A DNA stretch of 13,474 nucleotides, from positions 1-13,474 of the forward strand of contig JALNWL010000048.1 of NCBI GenBank assembly GCA_023230905.1, given 5' to 3'. Position 1 is the first letter of the stretch. Each line of letters begins with the position of its first letter. The translations under genes and the position numbers were made by a program. Origin of the DNA: Syntrophales bacterium. GTDB taxonomy: Bacteria; Desulfobacterota; Syntrophia; Syntrophales; UBA2251. Positions 6,192 through 13,286 of the stretch are shown here, in pieces. The notes beneath the pieces were generated by a model. That model was not told where the DNA came from, did no database searches, and was given only the letters and a program-made list of their open reading frames with translations.

Positions 6192-7394
6192 ATGAGTGTC
6201 AGCACAATCCAGGAAGCGATCGAGGATATCCGCAACGGCAAGATGGTCATTCTCGTCGATGACGAGGATCGCGAAAACGAGGGCGATCTCTGCATGGCCG
6301 CGGAGTTCATTACCCCGGAGGCGATCAATTTCATGGCCCGCTACGGCCGCGGCCTGATCTGCCTCACCCTGACGGAGGAACATGCCGACCGGCTCGGCCT
6401 GACCCCCATGACGCGGGACAACCGCTCCCGCTTCGGCACGGCCTTCACGGTCTCCATCGAGGCGAAGCAGGGCGTTACCACCGGCATCTCCGCCTACGAC
6501 CGCGCCACAACGATCCGGGCGGCCGTCGCCGACGGCGCCAAGGCCGAAGATCTCGTCAGTCCGGGCCATATCTTTCCCATTCGGGCCCGCAAGGGCGGCG
6601 TTCTCGTCCGCACCGGCCAGACGGAGGGCTCCGTGGACCTGGCCCGCCTTGCCAAGCTGAAGCCGGCCGGAGTCATCTGCGAAGTCATGAAGGACGACGG
6701 GACGATGGCCCGCATGCCCGATCTGGAGATCTTTTCGAAAGAGCACGGCCTCAAGATCTGCACGATCGCCGACCTGATCGATTTTCGCATGCAACATGAA
6801 TCCCTGATCCGGCGGGCGGCGACGGCCGGCGTCCCCACCCGCTACGGCGGCGACTTCACGCTGACGGTCTATGAAAACGACGTAGACGACACCCTTCACA
6901 TCGCCCTGGTGAAAGGGGAAATCAGGCCCGAGGACGAGGTCCTCGTCCGGGTGCACTCGGAGTGCGTCACCGGGGACCTGTTCGGCTCGGAACGGTGCGA
7001 CTGCGGGGATCAGCTCCACACGGCCATGAAGATGGTCGAACAGGAGGGCAAGGGCGTCATCGTCTACATGCACCAGGAAGGCCGCGGGATCGGCCTGGTC
7101 AACAAGATCAAGGCCTATGCGCTTCAGGAACAGGGGCAGGATACCGTGGAGGCCAACCTCGCCCTCGGGTTCAAGGCGGACCTGAGGGATTACGGCATCG
7201 GCGCCCAGATCCTCGTCGACCAGGGCGTGCGCAAGATGCGCCTGATGACGAACAACCCCAAGAAGGTCGTGGGCCTCGAGGGGTACGGGATCAAAATCGT
7301 CGGACGGGTCCCGATCGAGATCCAGCCCAACGAAAACAACATCAAATACCTCACCACCAAGAAGAAAAAGATGGGGCATATGCTCAAGATATGA
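6192..7394 (+). CDS. ribBA: Bifunctional 3,4-dihydroxy-2-butanone-4-phosphate synthase / GTP cyclohydrolase II
   Basis: RibBA opens both arms of riboflavin synthesis, turning ribulose 5-phosphate into the 4-carbon unit and GTP into the pyrimidine precursor. Residues 1-200 are the RibB domain with DDEDRENEGDL (23-33), the GVTTGISAYDR region, PGHIFP (His126) and VICEVMKDDGTMAR (Glu164). Residues 205-400 are the RibA domain, whose zinc cysteines are Cys258, Cys269 and Cys271 in HSECVTGDLFGSERCDCG, followed by HQEGRGIGLVNKIKAYAL and TNNPKKV. The GTP cyclohydrolase half looks intact. One oddity is RTGQTEGSVDL, with Gln143 where E. coli RibB has the metal-binding histidine of GHTEA. This could be a family variant. 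The ATG at 6192 has an AAGAAGG site upstream. Length is 400, normal for fused RibBA. Confidence 0.96.
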   Translation: MSVSTIQEAIEDIRNGKMVILVDDEDRENEGDLCMAAEFITPEAINFMARYGRGLICLTLTEEHADRLGLTPMTRDNRSRFGTAFTVSIEAKQGVTTGISAYDRATTIRAAVADGAKAEDLVSPGHIFPIRARKGGVLVRTGQTEGSVDLARLAKLKPAGVICEVMKDDGTMARMPDLEIFSKEHGLKICTIADLIDFRMQHESLIRRAATAGVPTRYGGDFTLTVYENDVDDTLHIALVKGEIRPEDEVLVRVHSECVTGDLFGSERCDCGDQLHTAMKMVEQEGKGVIVYMHQEGRGIGLVNKIKAYALQEQGQDTVEANLALGFKADLRDYGIGAQILVDQGVRKMRLMTNNPKKVVGLEGYGIKIVGRVPIEIQPNENNIKYLTTKKKKMGHMLKI

Positions 7395-7400
7395 AGGGTG

Positions 7401-7409
7401 AAAAGGAGA
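7401..7409 (+). promoter_or_regulatory. Ribosome-binding site deciding the ribH start
   Basis: AAAAGGAGA lies 8 bases before ATG 7418. An in-frame ATG at 7391 overlaps the end of ribBA and would add 9 residues, but it has no such site, and this purine tract would then be inside the gene. The 7418 start is therefore preferred. Confidence 0.75.
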
Positions 7410-7417
7410 TTTCCGTC

Positions 7418-7891
7418 ATGCCGAAACTCATGGAAGGGAAGATTGTCGCCAAGGGGATGAAGTTCGCGATCGCGGCCAGCCGCTTCAACGACTTCATCTG
7501 CGGCCGGCTGATCGAGGGCGCGATGGATGCGCTGACCCGCGCGGGGGCGGACGAGAAGGATATCCAGATCGTCAAGGTCCCCGGGGCCTTCGAACTGCCC
7601 CTGACGGCGAAGAAACTGGCCAAATCGGGACGCTTCGACGCGGTGATCTGCCTCGGCGCCGTCATCCGGGGGGCCACGCCCCACTTCGAGTACATCAGTG
7701 CCGAGGTCTCCAAGGGCATCGCCAGCGTCGGCCTGGACACGGAAGTCCCCGTCGCGTTCGGCGTCCTGACGACGGACACGATCGAGCAGGCCATCGAACG
7801 GGCGGGCACGAAGGCGGGCAACAAGGGCTGGGACGCCGCCATGACGGCCATCGAGATGGTGGACCTGTTCAAGAAGCTCTCGGCGCTATGA
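7418..7891 (+). CDS. ribH: 6,7-dimethyl-8-ribityllumazine synthase
   Basis: RibH condenses the ribitylaminopyrimidine with the 4-carbon phosphate from RibBA to give the lumazine that RibE dismutates. The family usually forms pentamers or 60-mer capsids. The 157 residues show IAASRFNDFICGRLIEGA (substrate binding), VPGAFELPLTAKKLA, GAVIRGATPHFEYIS with the proton-transfer His89, and FGVLTTDTIEQAIERAG with the phosphate-binding Arg128. Length and motifs are ordinary. It follows ribBA by 23 bases. nusB comes 77 bases later after a structured spacer; ribH-nusB is a common pairing in proteobacteria. Confidence 0.97.
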   Translation: MPKLMEGKIVAKGMKFAIAASRFNDFICGRLIEGAMDALTRAGADEKDIQIVKVPGAFELPLTAKKLAKSGRFDAVICLGAVIRGATPHFEYISAEVSKGIASVGLDTEVPVAFGVLTTDTIEQAIERAGTKAGNKGWDAAMTAIEMVDLFKKLSAL

Positions 7892-7893
7892 TC

Positions 7894-7924
7894 TTTTCCA
7901 GGACGCAGCGGCGGAAAATCCTGG
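7894..7924 (+). other. Two mutually exclusive hairpins upstream of nusB
   Basis: TTTTCC (7894-7899) can pair with GGAAAA (7913-7918), or CCAGGA (7898-7903) with TCCTGG (7919-7924). The two 6-bp stems share bases 7898-7899 and their other arms interleave, so only one can form at a time. There is no T tract. A switching leader is possible, but the stems are short and chance is a fair alternative. Confidence 0.3.
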
Positions 7925-7968
7925 CCGGCGGATTCCGGGAAGAGTCCCCGCGGCTGACAGGGGCTTGA

Positions 7969-8439
7969 ATGAGGTACCGGAGAAAGGCACGCGAGGCGGC
8001 CTTGCAGGTTCTTTACGCACTGGACGTCCTGGAGTGGATCGATGTTCAGGATGCCCTCGCCCTCTTCTGGGCGCATTACGGCGCCCCGGAGGAGGTCAAA
8101 CCCTTCGCCACGGCCCTCGTCGAGGGAACGTGGCTGAACCGTCGGTCCATCGATGAACTGATTCGGGGCTGCTCCGAAAACTGGAGCCTGGAACGGATGG
8201 CCCGGGTGGACAAGGGCATCCTCCGGATGGCCGTCTACGAATTTCTCCATTGCCCCGACATCCCCCCGAAAGTGACCCTCAACGAGGCCATCGATCTCGG
8301 CAAGATCTTCGGTTCGGAGAACTCCGGCGCCTTCATCAACGGCATTCTGGACGCCCTTTACGCCAAACTTCGCGAGCAGAACCTCCTGGCCGACGTTCCC
8401 CTGGCGGGGACGCCGGCCGGCGGGATCGATACGCCCTAA
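7969..8439 (+). CDS. nusB: Transcription antitermination factor NusB
   Basis: NusB, with NusE/S10, binds boxA RNA and keeps RNA polymerase from stopping early in rRNA operons. The 156-residue all-helical protein starts MRYRRKAREAALQVLYALDV, the typical first helix. The conserved second half is also present: MARVDKGILRMAVYEFL, then VTLNEAIDLGKIFGSENSGAFINGILDAL, the family's best motif. The C-terminal 20 residues are variable. The Shine-Dalgarno is poor (AGGGG, 5 bases before ATG), so initiation may be weak or coupled. leuS follows 58 bases downstream. Confidence 0.96.
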   Translation: MRYRRKAREAALQVLYALDVLEWIDVQDALALFWAHYGAPEEVKPFATALVEGTWLNRRSIDELIRGCSENWSLERMARVDKGILRMAVYEFLHCPDIPPKVTLNEAIDLGKIFGSENSGAFINGILDALYAKLREQNLLADVPLAGTPAGGIDTP

Positions 8440-8447
8440 AAGAATTG

Positions 8448-8469
8448 GCCGGCGGCGGCGGCCGGTCGC
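8448..8469 (+). other. GGC-repeat stem-loop in the nusB-leuS spacer
   Basis: The spacer contains a GGCCG arm, a GCGGCGG loop and a CGGCC arm, formed from a run of GGC/CGG triplets just after the nusB stop. No T tract follows and the leuS Shine-Dalgarno is 12 or more bases further on. It may be an incidental GC-rich stem or a weak attenuator. Confidence 0.25.
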
Positions 8470-8497
8470 GATACCATCAACGGAGGATAACGACAGT

Positions 8498-11083
8498 ATG
8501 AATGCAAAATACGCTCCTCAGGAAATCGAGGAGAAGTGGCAGCGGATCTGGACCGAACGGAAAACCTTCAACGTCACGGAGGACCCGGCAAGGCCCAAAT
8601 ACTATCTGCTCGAGATGTTCCCCTACCCCTCCGGCCGCATCCATATCGGACACGTCCGTAATTACACCATCGGCGACGTCGTGGCGCGTTACAAGCGGAT
8701 GCGGGGATTCAACGTCCTGCACCCGATGGGCTGGGATTCGTTCGGCATGCCGGCGGAGAACGCCGCCATCGACCGCGGCATCCATCCCTCCGTCTGGACG
8801 AACGACAACATCTCCAACATGCGCCGGCAGCTTCAGCGCATGGGCTTCAGCTATGACTGGGACCGGGAGATCTCGACGTGCGAGCCGGACTATTACCGAT
8901 GGGAACAACTCTTCTTCCTCAAGATGTTCGAGAAGGGCCTGGTCTACAAGAAGCGCTCCAGCGTCAACTGGTGCCCCCAGTGCAAGACCGTCCTCGCCAA
9001 CGAGCAGGTCGAAGCGGGCCTGTGCTGGCGGTGCGGTGCCGAAGTCGGCGAGAAGGACCTGGAACAGTGGTTTTTCAAGATCACCGCCTACGTGGATGAG
9101 TTGCTCGAGTATTGTGACCGGCTCCCCGGCTGGCCGGAGCAGGTCCTGACGATGCAGAAGAACTGGATCGGCAAGAGCTACGGCTGCGAACTCTCCTTTC
9201 CGATGGAGGACGGGCGCGAGGACATCCGGGTGTTCACGACACGGCAGGATACGATCTACGGCGCGACCTTCATGCTCATCGCCGCGGAACACCCCCTGGT
9301 CATGGAACTGGCGCGGGGCAAGACCCGCGAGGCGGATGTCCGGGCCTTCGTGGAAAAGGTCAAGAAGCAGGACAAGATGATGCGGACCTCCGATTACTAC
9401 GAAAAGGAGGGCGTTTTCCTGGAGACCTTCTGCCTGAACCCCGTGACGAACTTCCGCATGCCCATCTATGCGGCGAATTTCGTGCTCGCCGACTACGGTA
9501 CGGGGTGCGTCATGGCGGTGCCGACGCATGACCAGCGCGACTTCGAATTCGCCGAGCGCTACAACCTCGAAAAGATCGTGGTCATCCAGCCTCCCGGAAC
9601 GACTCTCGACCCGAAGACCATGACGGAGGCCTACGTCGACGAAGGCCTCCTCGTCAATTCCGGGCCGTTCGACGGCTTAGAGAACCTGAAGGCCCTGGAG
9701 ACGATCGCGGAGCACCTCGAAGCCATCGGTCGCGGCAAGAAGACCGTTCAGTACCGCCTGCGCGACTGGGGCATCTCCCGCCAGCGCTACTGGGGGGCGC
9801 CGATCCCCGTCATCCACTGCGAGAAGTGCGGATCCGTTCCCGTTCCCGAGCAGGACCTGCCCGTCGTCCTGCCGCGGGACATAGACCTGACCGGCACGGG
9901 GGAATCCCCCCTGGCGCGCCACGACGCCTTCTGGAAGACGATCTGTCCCGTGTGCAGCGGGCCGGCCCGACGGGAAACGGACACGATGGACACCTTTGTC
10001 GAGTCCTCCTGGTACTTCGACCGCTTCTGTTCGCCCACCTGCAATGTCAAACCGGGCCTGGACAGGAAGCAGGTGGACTACTGGATGCCCGTGGACCAGT
10101 ACATCGGGGGGATCGAACACGCCATCCTGCACCTCCTGTACGCCCGTTTCTACACCAAGATGCTCCGGGACTTCGGTGTGATCGGGGTGGACGAGCCTTT
10201 CACGAATCTCCTGACGCAGGGCATGGTCTGCAAGGAGACGATGCGCTGCGCCGAACACGGCTACCTCTATCCCGACGAAGCCAAGGACGGCCGCTGCGCC
10301 CACTGCGGCCGGGAGGTCCAGATCGGCAAGACGGAAAAGATGTCGAAGTCCCTGAAGAACGTCGTCGACCCGGACTACCTCATTCAAAAGTATGGGGCCG
10401 ACACGGTCCGGATGTTCTGCCTGTTCGCTGCCCCGCCGGAGAAGGACCTGGAATGGAGCGACCAGGGCGTGGACGGCTCGTTCCGTTTCATCAGCCGTAC
10501 CTGGCGGATCGTCACGGACTACCTGAACGACATCGGCGGGATCTTCCCCTTCGCGGGGAACGGGGAACTGGCGGGGGACCTGAAGGCGCTCCGGCGCAAA
10601 ACCCATCAAGTCATCCGCAAGGTGACCTCCGACATCGAGGATCGCTTTCACTTCAATACGGCCATCAGCGCCGTCATGGAGCTCGTCAACGTCCTGTACC
10701 AAACGAAACGTCCGGAGAAGGCGGACACCGTCGGCCTCGCCGTGGTCCGCGAAACCATTGAGGCGATTGTCGTTCTGCTCTCCCCCATCGTTCCCCACCT
10801 CGCGGAGGAGTTGTGGACGCTGCTCGGAAAGACGGACGCCCTCGCCGACGCCGCCTGGCCCACCTTCGACGCGGCAATCGCCGCGGAGGAGGAAATCACC
10901 ATCGTCCTGCAGATCAACGGCAAGGTGCGGAGCCGCATCACGGTCCCCGCGGACGAATCAGAAGCGCGGATCAAGGCGGCGGCGCGCGCGGACAAGCGAA
11001 TCTGTGAATTCATCGGGGACCGGCCGGTTATCAAAGAGGTTTACGTCCCGAAGAAGCTCGTGAACATCGTCGTTCGGGGATGA
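8498..11083 (+). CDS. leuS: Leucyl-tRNA synthetase
   Basis: LeuS charges tRNA-Leu with leucine and edits mischarged products. The 861 residues match bacterial LeuRS. The class I HIGH signature is at 49-52 (RIHIGHVRN) and KMSKS at 614-618. A zinc-ribbon insert has Cys159, Cys162, Cys176 and Cys179. The CP1 editing domain spans about 220-400 and is intact, with the threonine-rich TTRQDTIYG (247-255) and GTGCVMAVPTHDQRDFEFA containing Asp345. Further Cys pairs occur at CEKCG, CPVCSG and CAEHG...CAHCG, as in other bacterial LeuRS with extra zinc knuckles. WYFDRFCSPT and the C-terminal tRNA-binding domain are present. ATG 8498 follows GGAGGATAA at 8482-8490. Its stop overlaps lptE by ATGA. Confidence 0.98.
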   Translation: MNAKYAPQEIEEKWQRIWTERKTFNVTEDPARPKYYLLEMFPYPSGRIHIGHVRNYTIGDVVARYKRMRGFNVLHPMGWDSFGMPAENAAIDRGIHPSVWTNDNISNMRRQLQRMGFSYDWDREISTCEPDYYRWEQLFFLKMFEKGLVYKKRSSVNWCPQCKTVLANEQVEAGLCWRCGAEVGEKDLEQWFFKITAYVDELLEYCDRLPGWPEQVLTMQKNWIGKSYGCELSFPMEDGREDIRVFTTRQDTIYGATFMLIAAEHPLVMELARGKTREADVRAFVEKVKKQDKMMRTSDYYEKEGVFLETFCLNPVTNFRMPIYAANFVLADYGTGCVMAVPTHDQRDFEFAERYNLEKIVVIQPPGTTLDPKTMTEAYVDEGLLVNSGPFDGLENLKALETIAEHLEAIGRGKKTVQYRLRDWGISRQRYWGAPIPVIHCEKCGSVPVPEQDLPVVLPRDIDLTGTGESPLARHDAFWKTICPVCSGPARRETDTMDTFVESSWYFDRFCSPTCNVKPGLDRKQVDYWMPVDQYIGGIEHAILHLLYARFYTKMLRDFGVIGVDEPFTNLLTQGMVCKETMRCAEHGYLYPDEAKDGRCAHCGREVQIGKTEKMSKSLKNVVDPDYLIQKYGADTVRMFCLFAAPPEKDLEWSDQGVDGSFRFISRTWRIVTDYLNDIGGIFPFAGNGELAGDLKALRRKTHQVIRKVTSDIEDRFHFNTAISAVMELVNVLYQTKRPEKADTVGLAVVRETIEAIVVLLSPIVPHLAEELWTLLGKTDALADAAWPTFDAAIAAEEEITIVLQINGKVRSRITVPADESEARIKAAARADKRICEFIGDRPVIKEVYVPKKLVNIVVRG

Positions 11084-11658
11084 CGGACGGCGCCAGACAG
11101 CGGGTCTTGACGATGGGCAAAACAATCTGGCAGCGAGCGGCATTTCTGTGGATGACGTGGGCGGTCTGTGTGGCGGCGGCCATCGGCGGCTGCGGGTACC
11201 GCCCTTACGGCGGCGAGGACGGCATCGATCCCGCCATCCGGGTTGTTTATGTCGCGCCCTTCGCCAACAAAACGGCGGAGGCCGATATCGAGACCGCGTT
11301 CCGCAACGCCTTCATCCGGGAATTCATCAGGGGCACGCGGTTCCGTGTCGTCGCGGACCGGAACGAGGCGGACGCCATCCTGACGGGCACCATCAACAGT
11401 CTGTTGACCGACGCCGTGGCCTACAGCCAGGCGGGATTCGCGATGCAGCAACGGATGACCGTTTCCCTGTCGCTGACCTTTACGGACGCCAAAGGCGGGC
11501 GAACCCTCTGGCGGACGAAACATTTCTCCTGGTACGTGGATTACCTGGCGAGCGAAACGAGCCAGGTCCAGACCGACGCCAATCGCAAAAACACCCTCAT
11601 CACGCTGTCCCGTGAGACCGCGGAGAGGGCGTTCGCACTGATGACCGCCGGATTCTGA
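11080..11658 (+). CDS. lptE: LPS-assembly lipoprotein LptE
   Basis: LptE plugs the LptD beta-barrel and helps insert lipopolysaccharide into the outer membrane. The 192-residue reading starts at an ATG overlapping the leuS stop. An alternative in-frame ATG at 11113 (181 residues, MGKTIWQRAAFLW...) gives a more conventional signal peptide; neither has a strong Shine-Dalgarno. The hydrophobic stretch AAFLWMTWAVCVAAAIGG ends in a lipobox with lipidated Cys38, then GYRP, the classic LptE mature start. VVYVAPFANKTAEADIETAFRNAFIREF and a later mixed alpha/beta region fit the family. In related genomes holA often follows lptE, but here the convergent rpsT follows after 6 bases. Confidence 0.88.
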   Translation: MTDGARQRVLTMGKTIWQRAAFLWMTWAVCVAAAIGGCGYRPYGGEDGIDPAIRVVYVAPFANKTAEADIETAFRNAFIREFIRGTRFRVVADRNEADAILTGTINSLLTDAVAYSQAGFAMQQRMTVSLSLTFTDAKGGRTLWRTKHFSWYVDYLASETSQVQTDANRKNTLITLSRETAERAFALMTAGF

Positions 11659-11674
11659 CCCGGGCTATTTTTTT
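11647..11674 (+). terminator. Possible intrinsic terminator of the plus-strand operon, embedded in the rpsT 3' end
   Basis: GCCGG (11647-11651) can pair with CCGGGC (11660-11665, one bulged G) around an 8-base loop, followed after TA by seven T (11668-11674). The T run is also the antisense of the final Lys-Lys codons of rpsT. The stem is short, so termination may be partial. It is the only terminator-like signal at the end of the long plus-strand run. Confidence 0.4.
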
Positions 11675-11931
11675 GCCGCGTTGACGCGTTTCGTCAGGCG
11701 GGAGATTTTCCGGGAGGCCGTTTTCTTGGGAAAGATCCCCTTGGCGCCGGCCTTGGCAATCACCGGCACGGCCACGGCCAGGGCTTCCTTCGCCCCTTCC
11801 TGATCCTTCGCCTCCACCGCCGTGAGGACGGACTTGATTCGCGCCTTCGTGCTCGACTTGATCATGGTATTGCGCAGGGTTTTCTTTTCCGACTGGCGGC
11901 TTCGCTTTTCCGCCGATTTGTGTGATGCCAA
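11665..11931 (-). CDS. rpsT: 30S ribosomal protein S20
   Basis: S20 is a primary 16S rRNA-binding protein of the small subunit. The 88-residue, lysine/arginine-rich helical protein starts MASHKSAEKRSRQSEKK and ends SRKISRLTKRVNAAKK, both typical, and has the family length. The start codon is TTG (complement of 11929-11931), preceded by GGGAGGAA (complement of 11938-11945). E. coli rpsT also starts with UUG, which there matters for translational autoregulation by S20, so similar control is plausible. The gene converges on lptE with only 6 bases between stop codons. A minus-strand promoter lies about 40-70 bases upstream. Confidence 0.97.
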   Translation of the reverse strand: MASHKSAEKRSRQSEKKTLRNTMIKSSTKARIKSVLTAVEAKDQEGAKEALAVAVPVIAKAGAKGIFPKKTASRKISRLTKRVNAAKK

Positions 11932-11972
11932 AAGCTGTTCCTCCCGTTCCGAATTTTCACAACTGGGCGTTT

Positions 11973-12001
11973 CTCTTACTTGAAACCCCCCGCAGTGTCA
12001 A
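11973..12001 (-). promoter_or_regulatory. Probable sigma-70 promoter of rpsT
   Basis: On the minus strand a perfect TTGACA -35 box (11996-12001) is followed after exactly 17 bases by TAAGAG (11973-11978), a 3-of-6 match to the -10 consensus. Transcription would start near 11966, leaving a leader of about 35 bases with the rpsT Shine-Dalgarno. The -35 and spacing are strong; the -10 is modest. Confidence 0.6.
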
Positions 12002-12155
12002 GCCCAAATCGCCCGCTATCAGAATCCTGGATCGTCTTCGCGATCGAAACCTTCTGCTGCACTCGGGACGATCTGGCTGGCGCCTCCGGGGATCTGCGCG
12101 GCGCGGCGCCGTCGCCATTCAGCCGACCCGGCGCTGAGGCAGGACCTCTGAAGGG
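12002..12155. other. Spacer between the Cas6-like gene and rpsT
   Basis: This 154-base stretch holds no gene I can support. It contains an imperfect GC palindrome (12100-12116, around GGCGCC) that could fold in the transcript downstream of the Cas6-like stop, but no T tract follows on the minus strand. I see no repeats resembling a CRISPR array and no tRNA. Confidence 0.4.
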
Positions 12156-13211
12156 TCACGCAGACCGCACCAGTTCAATCCTTCCCAGGCCGAAGGTGGT
12201 TTCCTCCCCCAGGTGGACCTGTTCGGCAAAACGGAGCAACGGGAAGAATTCCGCCCATCCGTCCCCGTACCTCACCTCGCCCGTCAAGCCGCCCTGGAGC
12301 AACTCCCGGTCCCGCCGGTTCGTGCCGTCGACCGGATTGACCGCTTCGAGCGCCTGGCCAAGCGTCTGCACCCGCGTGGCCCTTTCCGCCAGTCCCCGAT
12401 AATCGAGGGCCGGTTCGCCGTTTCCGAAGGCATGACACAGCGAGGCGACCCGCTGGAGGGTCTCCCTGACAAGGGCGTCAAAGGGCAGCGAAACGTTCTC
12501 CGAGCGTCCCGACTTCAGCTTCAGGGGGGTACGGAGACGCACCGTCAAGGACCCGGAAAGGTCGGCGGGTATCGTGGCCAAATCGTACAGCAGGCGCTTC
12601 CTCAAATCCACGGTCGTCGCCTCGTCCAGGATCGGCTGTCCTTCCCCCGCATACAGGACCCGCTCGGCCGCCCGAACCGTTTGCAGCAGAAAGCGGCCCC
12701 GGCGGCCCTCCACGGACCGGCCCACGCCCATCCGTCCCATCTGCTGGAAGGCTTGGACGAAATAGGGAATGCTCTCGTTGGCCTTGCCGAAGAGGAGCAG
12801 TTCGAAGGCAAAGGCCTCCCGGGGATGGAAGCGGATCTGCACGCTGTCCGGCGGCTCGATGACACAGGGATGCGGGGACGTCGCCAGTCGGTCACGCGCT
12901 TCCTTCGCCAGTTCCTGATCCTGTCGCACCACGATCGTCAGGGGCCTTCCCGGCAGCCGCGCAACCGATCTTGCGGGACGTGACCGGGCCGTCGAGGGCG
13001 CACGGCGGTCCTTGTGTTCGGCGCCCCCGAAGACGAGGGGATACAGGCAGCGCCGGGACAGGGAACAGCCTGAACAGTCCACCTGTTTCAGGGCACAAAC
13101 CACCTTCTTCAAGGCCGGGCCGAAGGAGCCACGGAAATCGACCCCCTTGAATTCGGAAAGGATCGCCTGATCGATGAAAACAGACTGGAAGAGATACCGG
13201 CCCAACAGCAT
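12156..13211 (-). CDS. Cas6-like RAMP protein (CRISPR precrRNA-processing endoribonuclease family), no array nearby
   Basis: From ATG 13211 the protein has 351 residues. The C-terminal half matches the Cas6 family of COG5551/PF10040 type: LRTPLKLKSG (226-235), GGLTGEVRY (307-315), PLLRFAEQVHL and the glycine-rich loop GEETTFGLGRIEL (335-347). A central MGVGRSVEGRRGRFLL (161-176) also fits. The N terminus has FKGVDFRGSFGPALKKVVC (21-39) and a possible zinc cluster, Cys39, Cys46, Cys49 and Cys55. In homologues as I remember them the motif reads RGxFGHAL; here Pro32 replaces the His. An Arg-rich linker of about 50 residues precedes PHPCVIEPP. Family members cut CRISPR repeat RNA, but with no array or cas genes here the role is unknown. 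The frame runs open upstream to an ATG at 13310, but a promoter lies inside that stretch. Confidence 0.8.
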   Translation of the reverse strand: MLLGRYLFQSVFIDQAILSEFKGVDFRGSFGPALKKVVCALKQVDCSGCSLSRRCLYPLVFGGAEHKDRRAPSTARSRPARSVARLPGRPLTIVVRQDQELAKEARDRLATSPHPCVIEPPDSVQIRFHPREAFAFELLLFGKANESIPYFVQAFQQMGRMGVGRSVEGRRGRFLLQTVRAAERVLYAGEGQPILDEATTVDLRKRLLYDLATIPADLSGSLTVRLRTPLKLKSGRSENVSLPFDALVRETLQRVASLCHAFGNGEPALDYRGLAERATRVQTLGQALEAVNPVDGTNRRDRELLQGGLTGEVRYGDGWAEFFPLLRFAEQVHLGEETTFGLGRIELVRSA

Positions 13212-13257
13212 GCTGAAAAGATCCTTGGACAAGGGATGAGAAAAATTCCTTTTTTTC

Positions 13258-13286
13258 TGTATAGCACAAGGCCATGGACCGCGCAA
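13258..13286 (-). promoter_or_regulatory. Probable promoter of the Cas6-like gene
   Basis: On the minus strand TTGCGC (13281-13286) and TATACA (13258-13263) are separated by exactly 17 bases. The -10 matches 5 of 6 consensus bases and the -35 matches 4 of 6. The expected start near 13250 gives a leader of about 40 bases, with AAGGA 10 bases before ATG 13211. This argues against translation from the upstream in-frame ATG at 13310. Confidence 0.55.

Noticed and set aside
6189..7379. Long open frame on the minus strand, about 396 codons, opposite ribBA
   Set aside because: It mirrors the whole of ribBA in the antisense frame, an effect of GC-rich codon use. It has no recognisable motifs and the plus-strand gene is certain.
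8477..10798. Two long minus-strand open frames opposite leuS
   Set aside because: Both are antisense shadows of leuS with histidine/aspartate/valine-rich composition typical of such shadows and no family motif.
12028..12050. Small hairpin (GATCG/CGATC) upstream of the rpsT promoter as a terminator for the Cas6-like gene
   Set aside because: The stem has only about 5 bp and no T tract follows on the minus strand.
12213..12983. Plus-strand open frame of about 256 codons in the Cas6-like region
   Set aside because: It is antisense to the Cas6-like gene, whose family motifs are clear on the minus strand. The plus-strand product has no recognisable domain.
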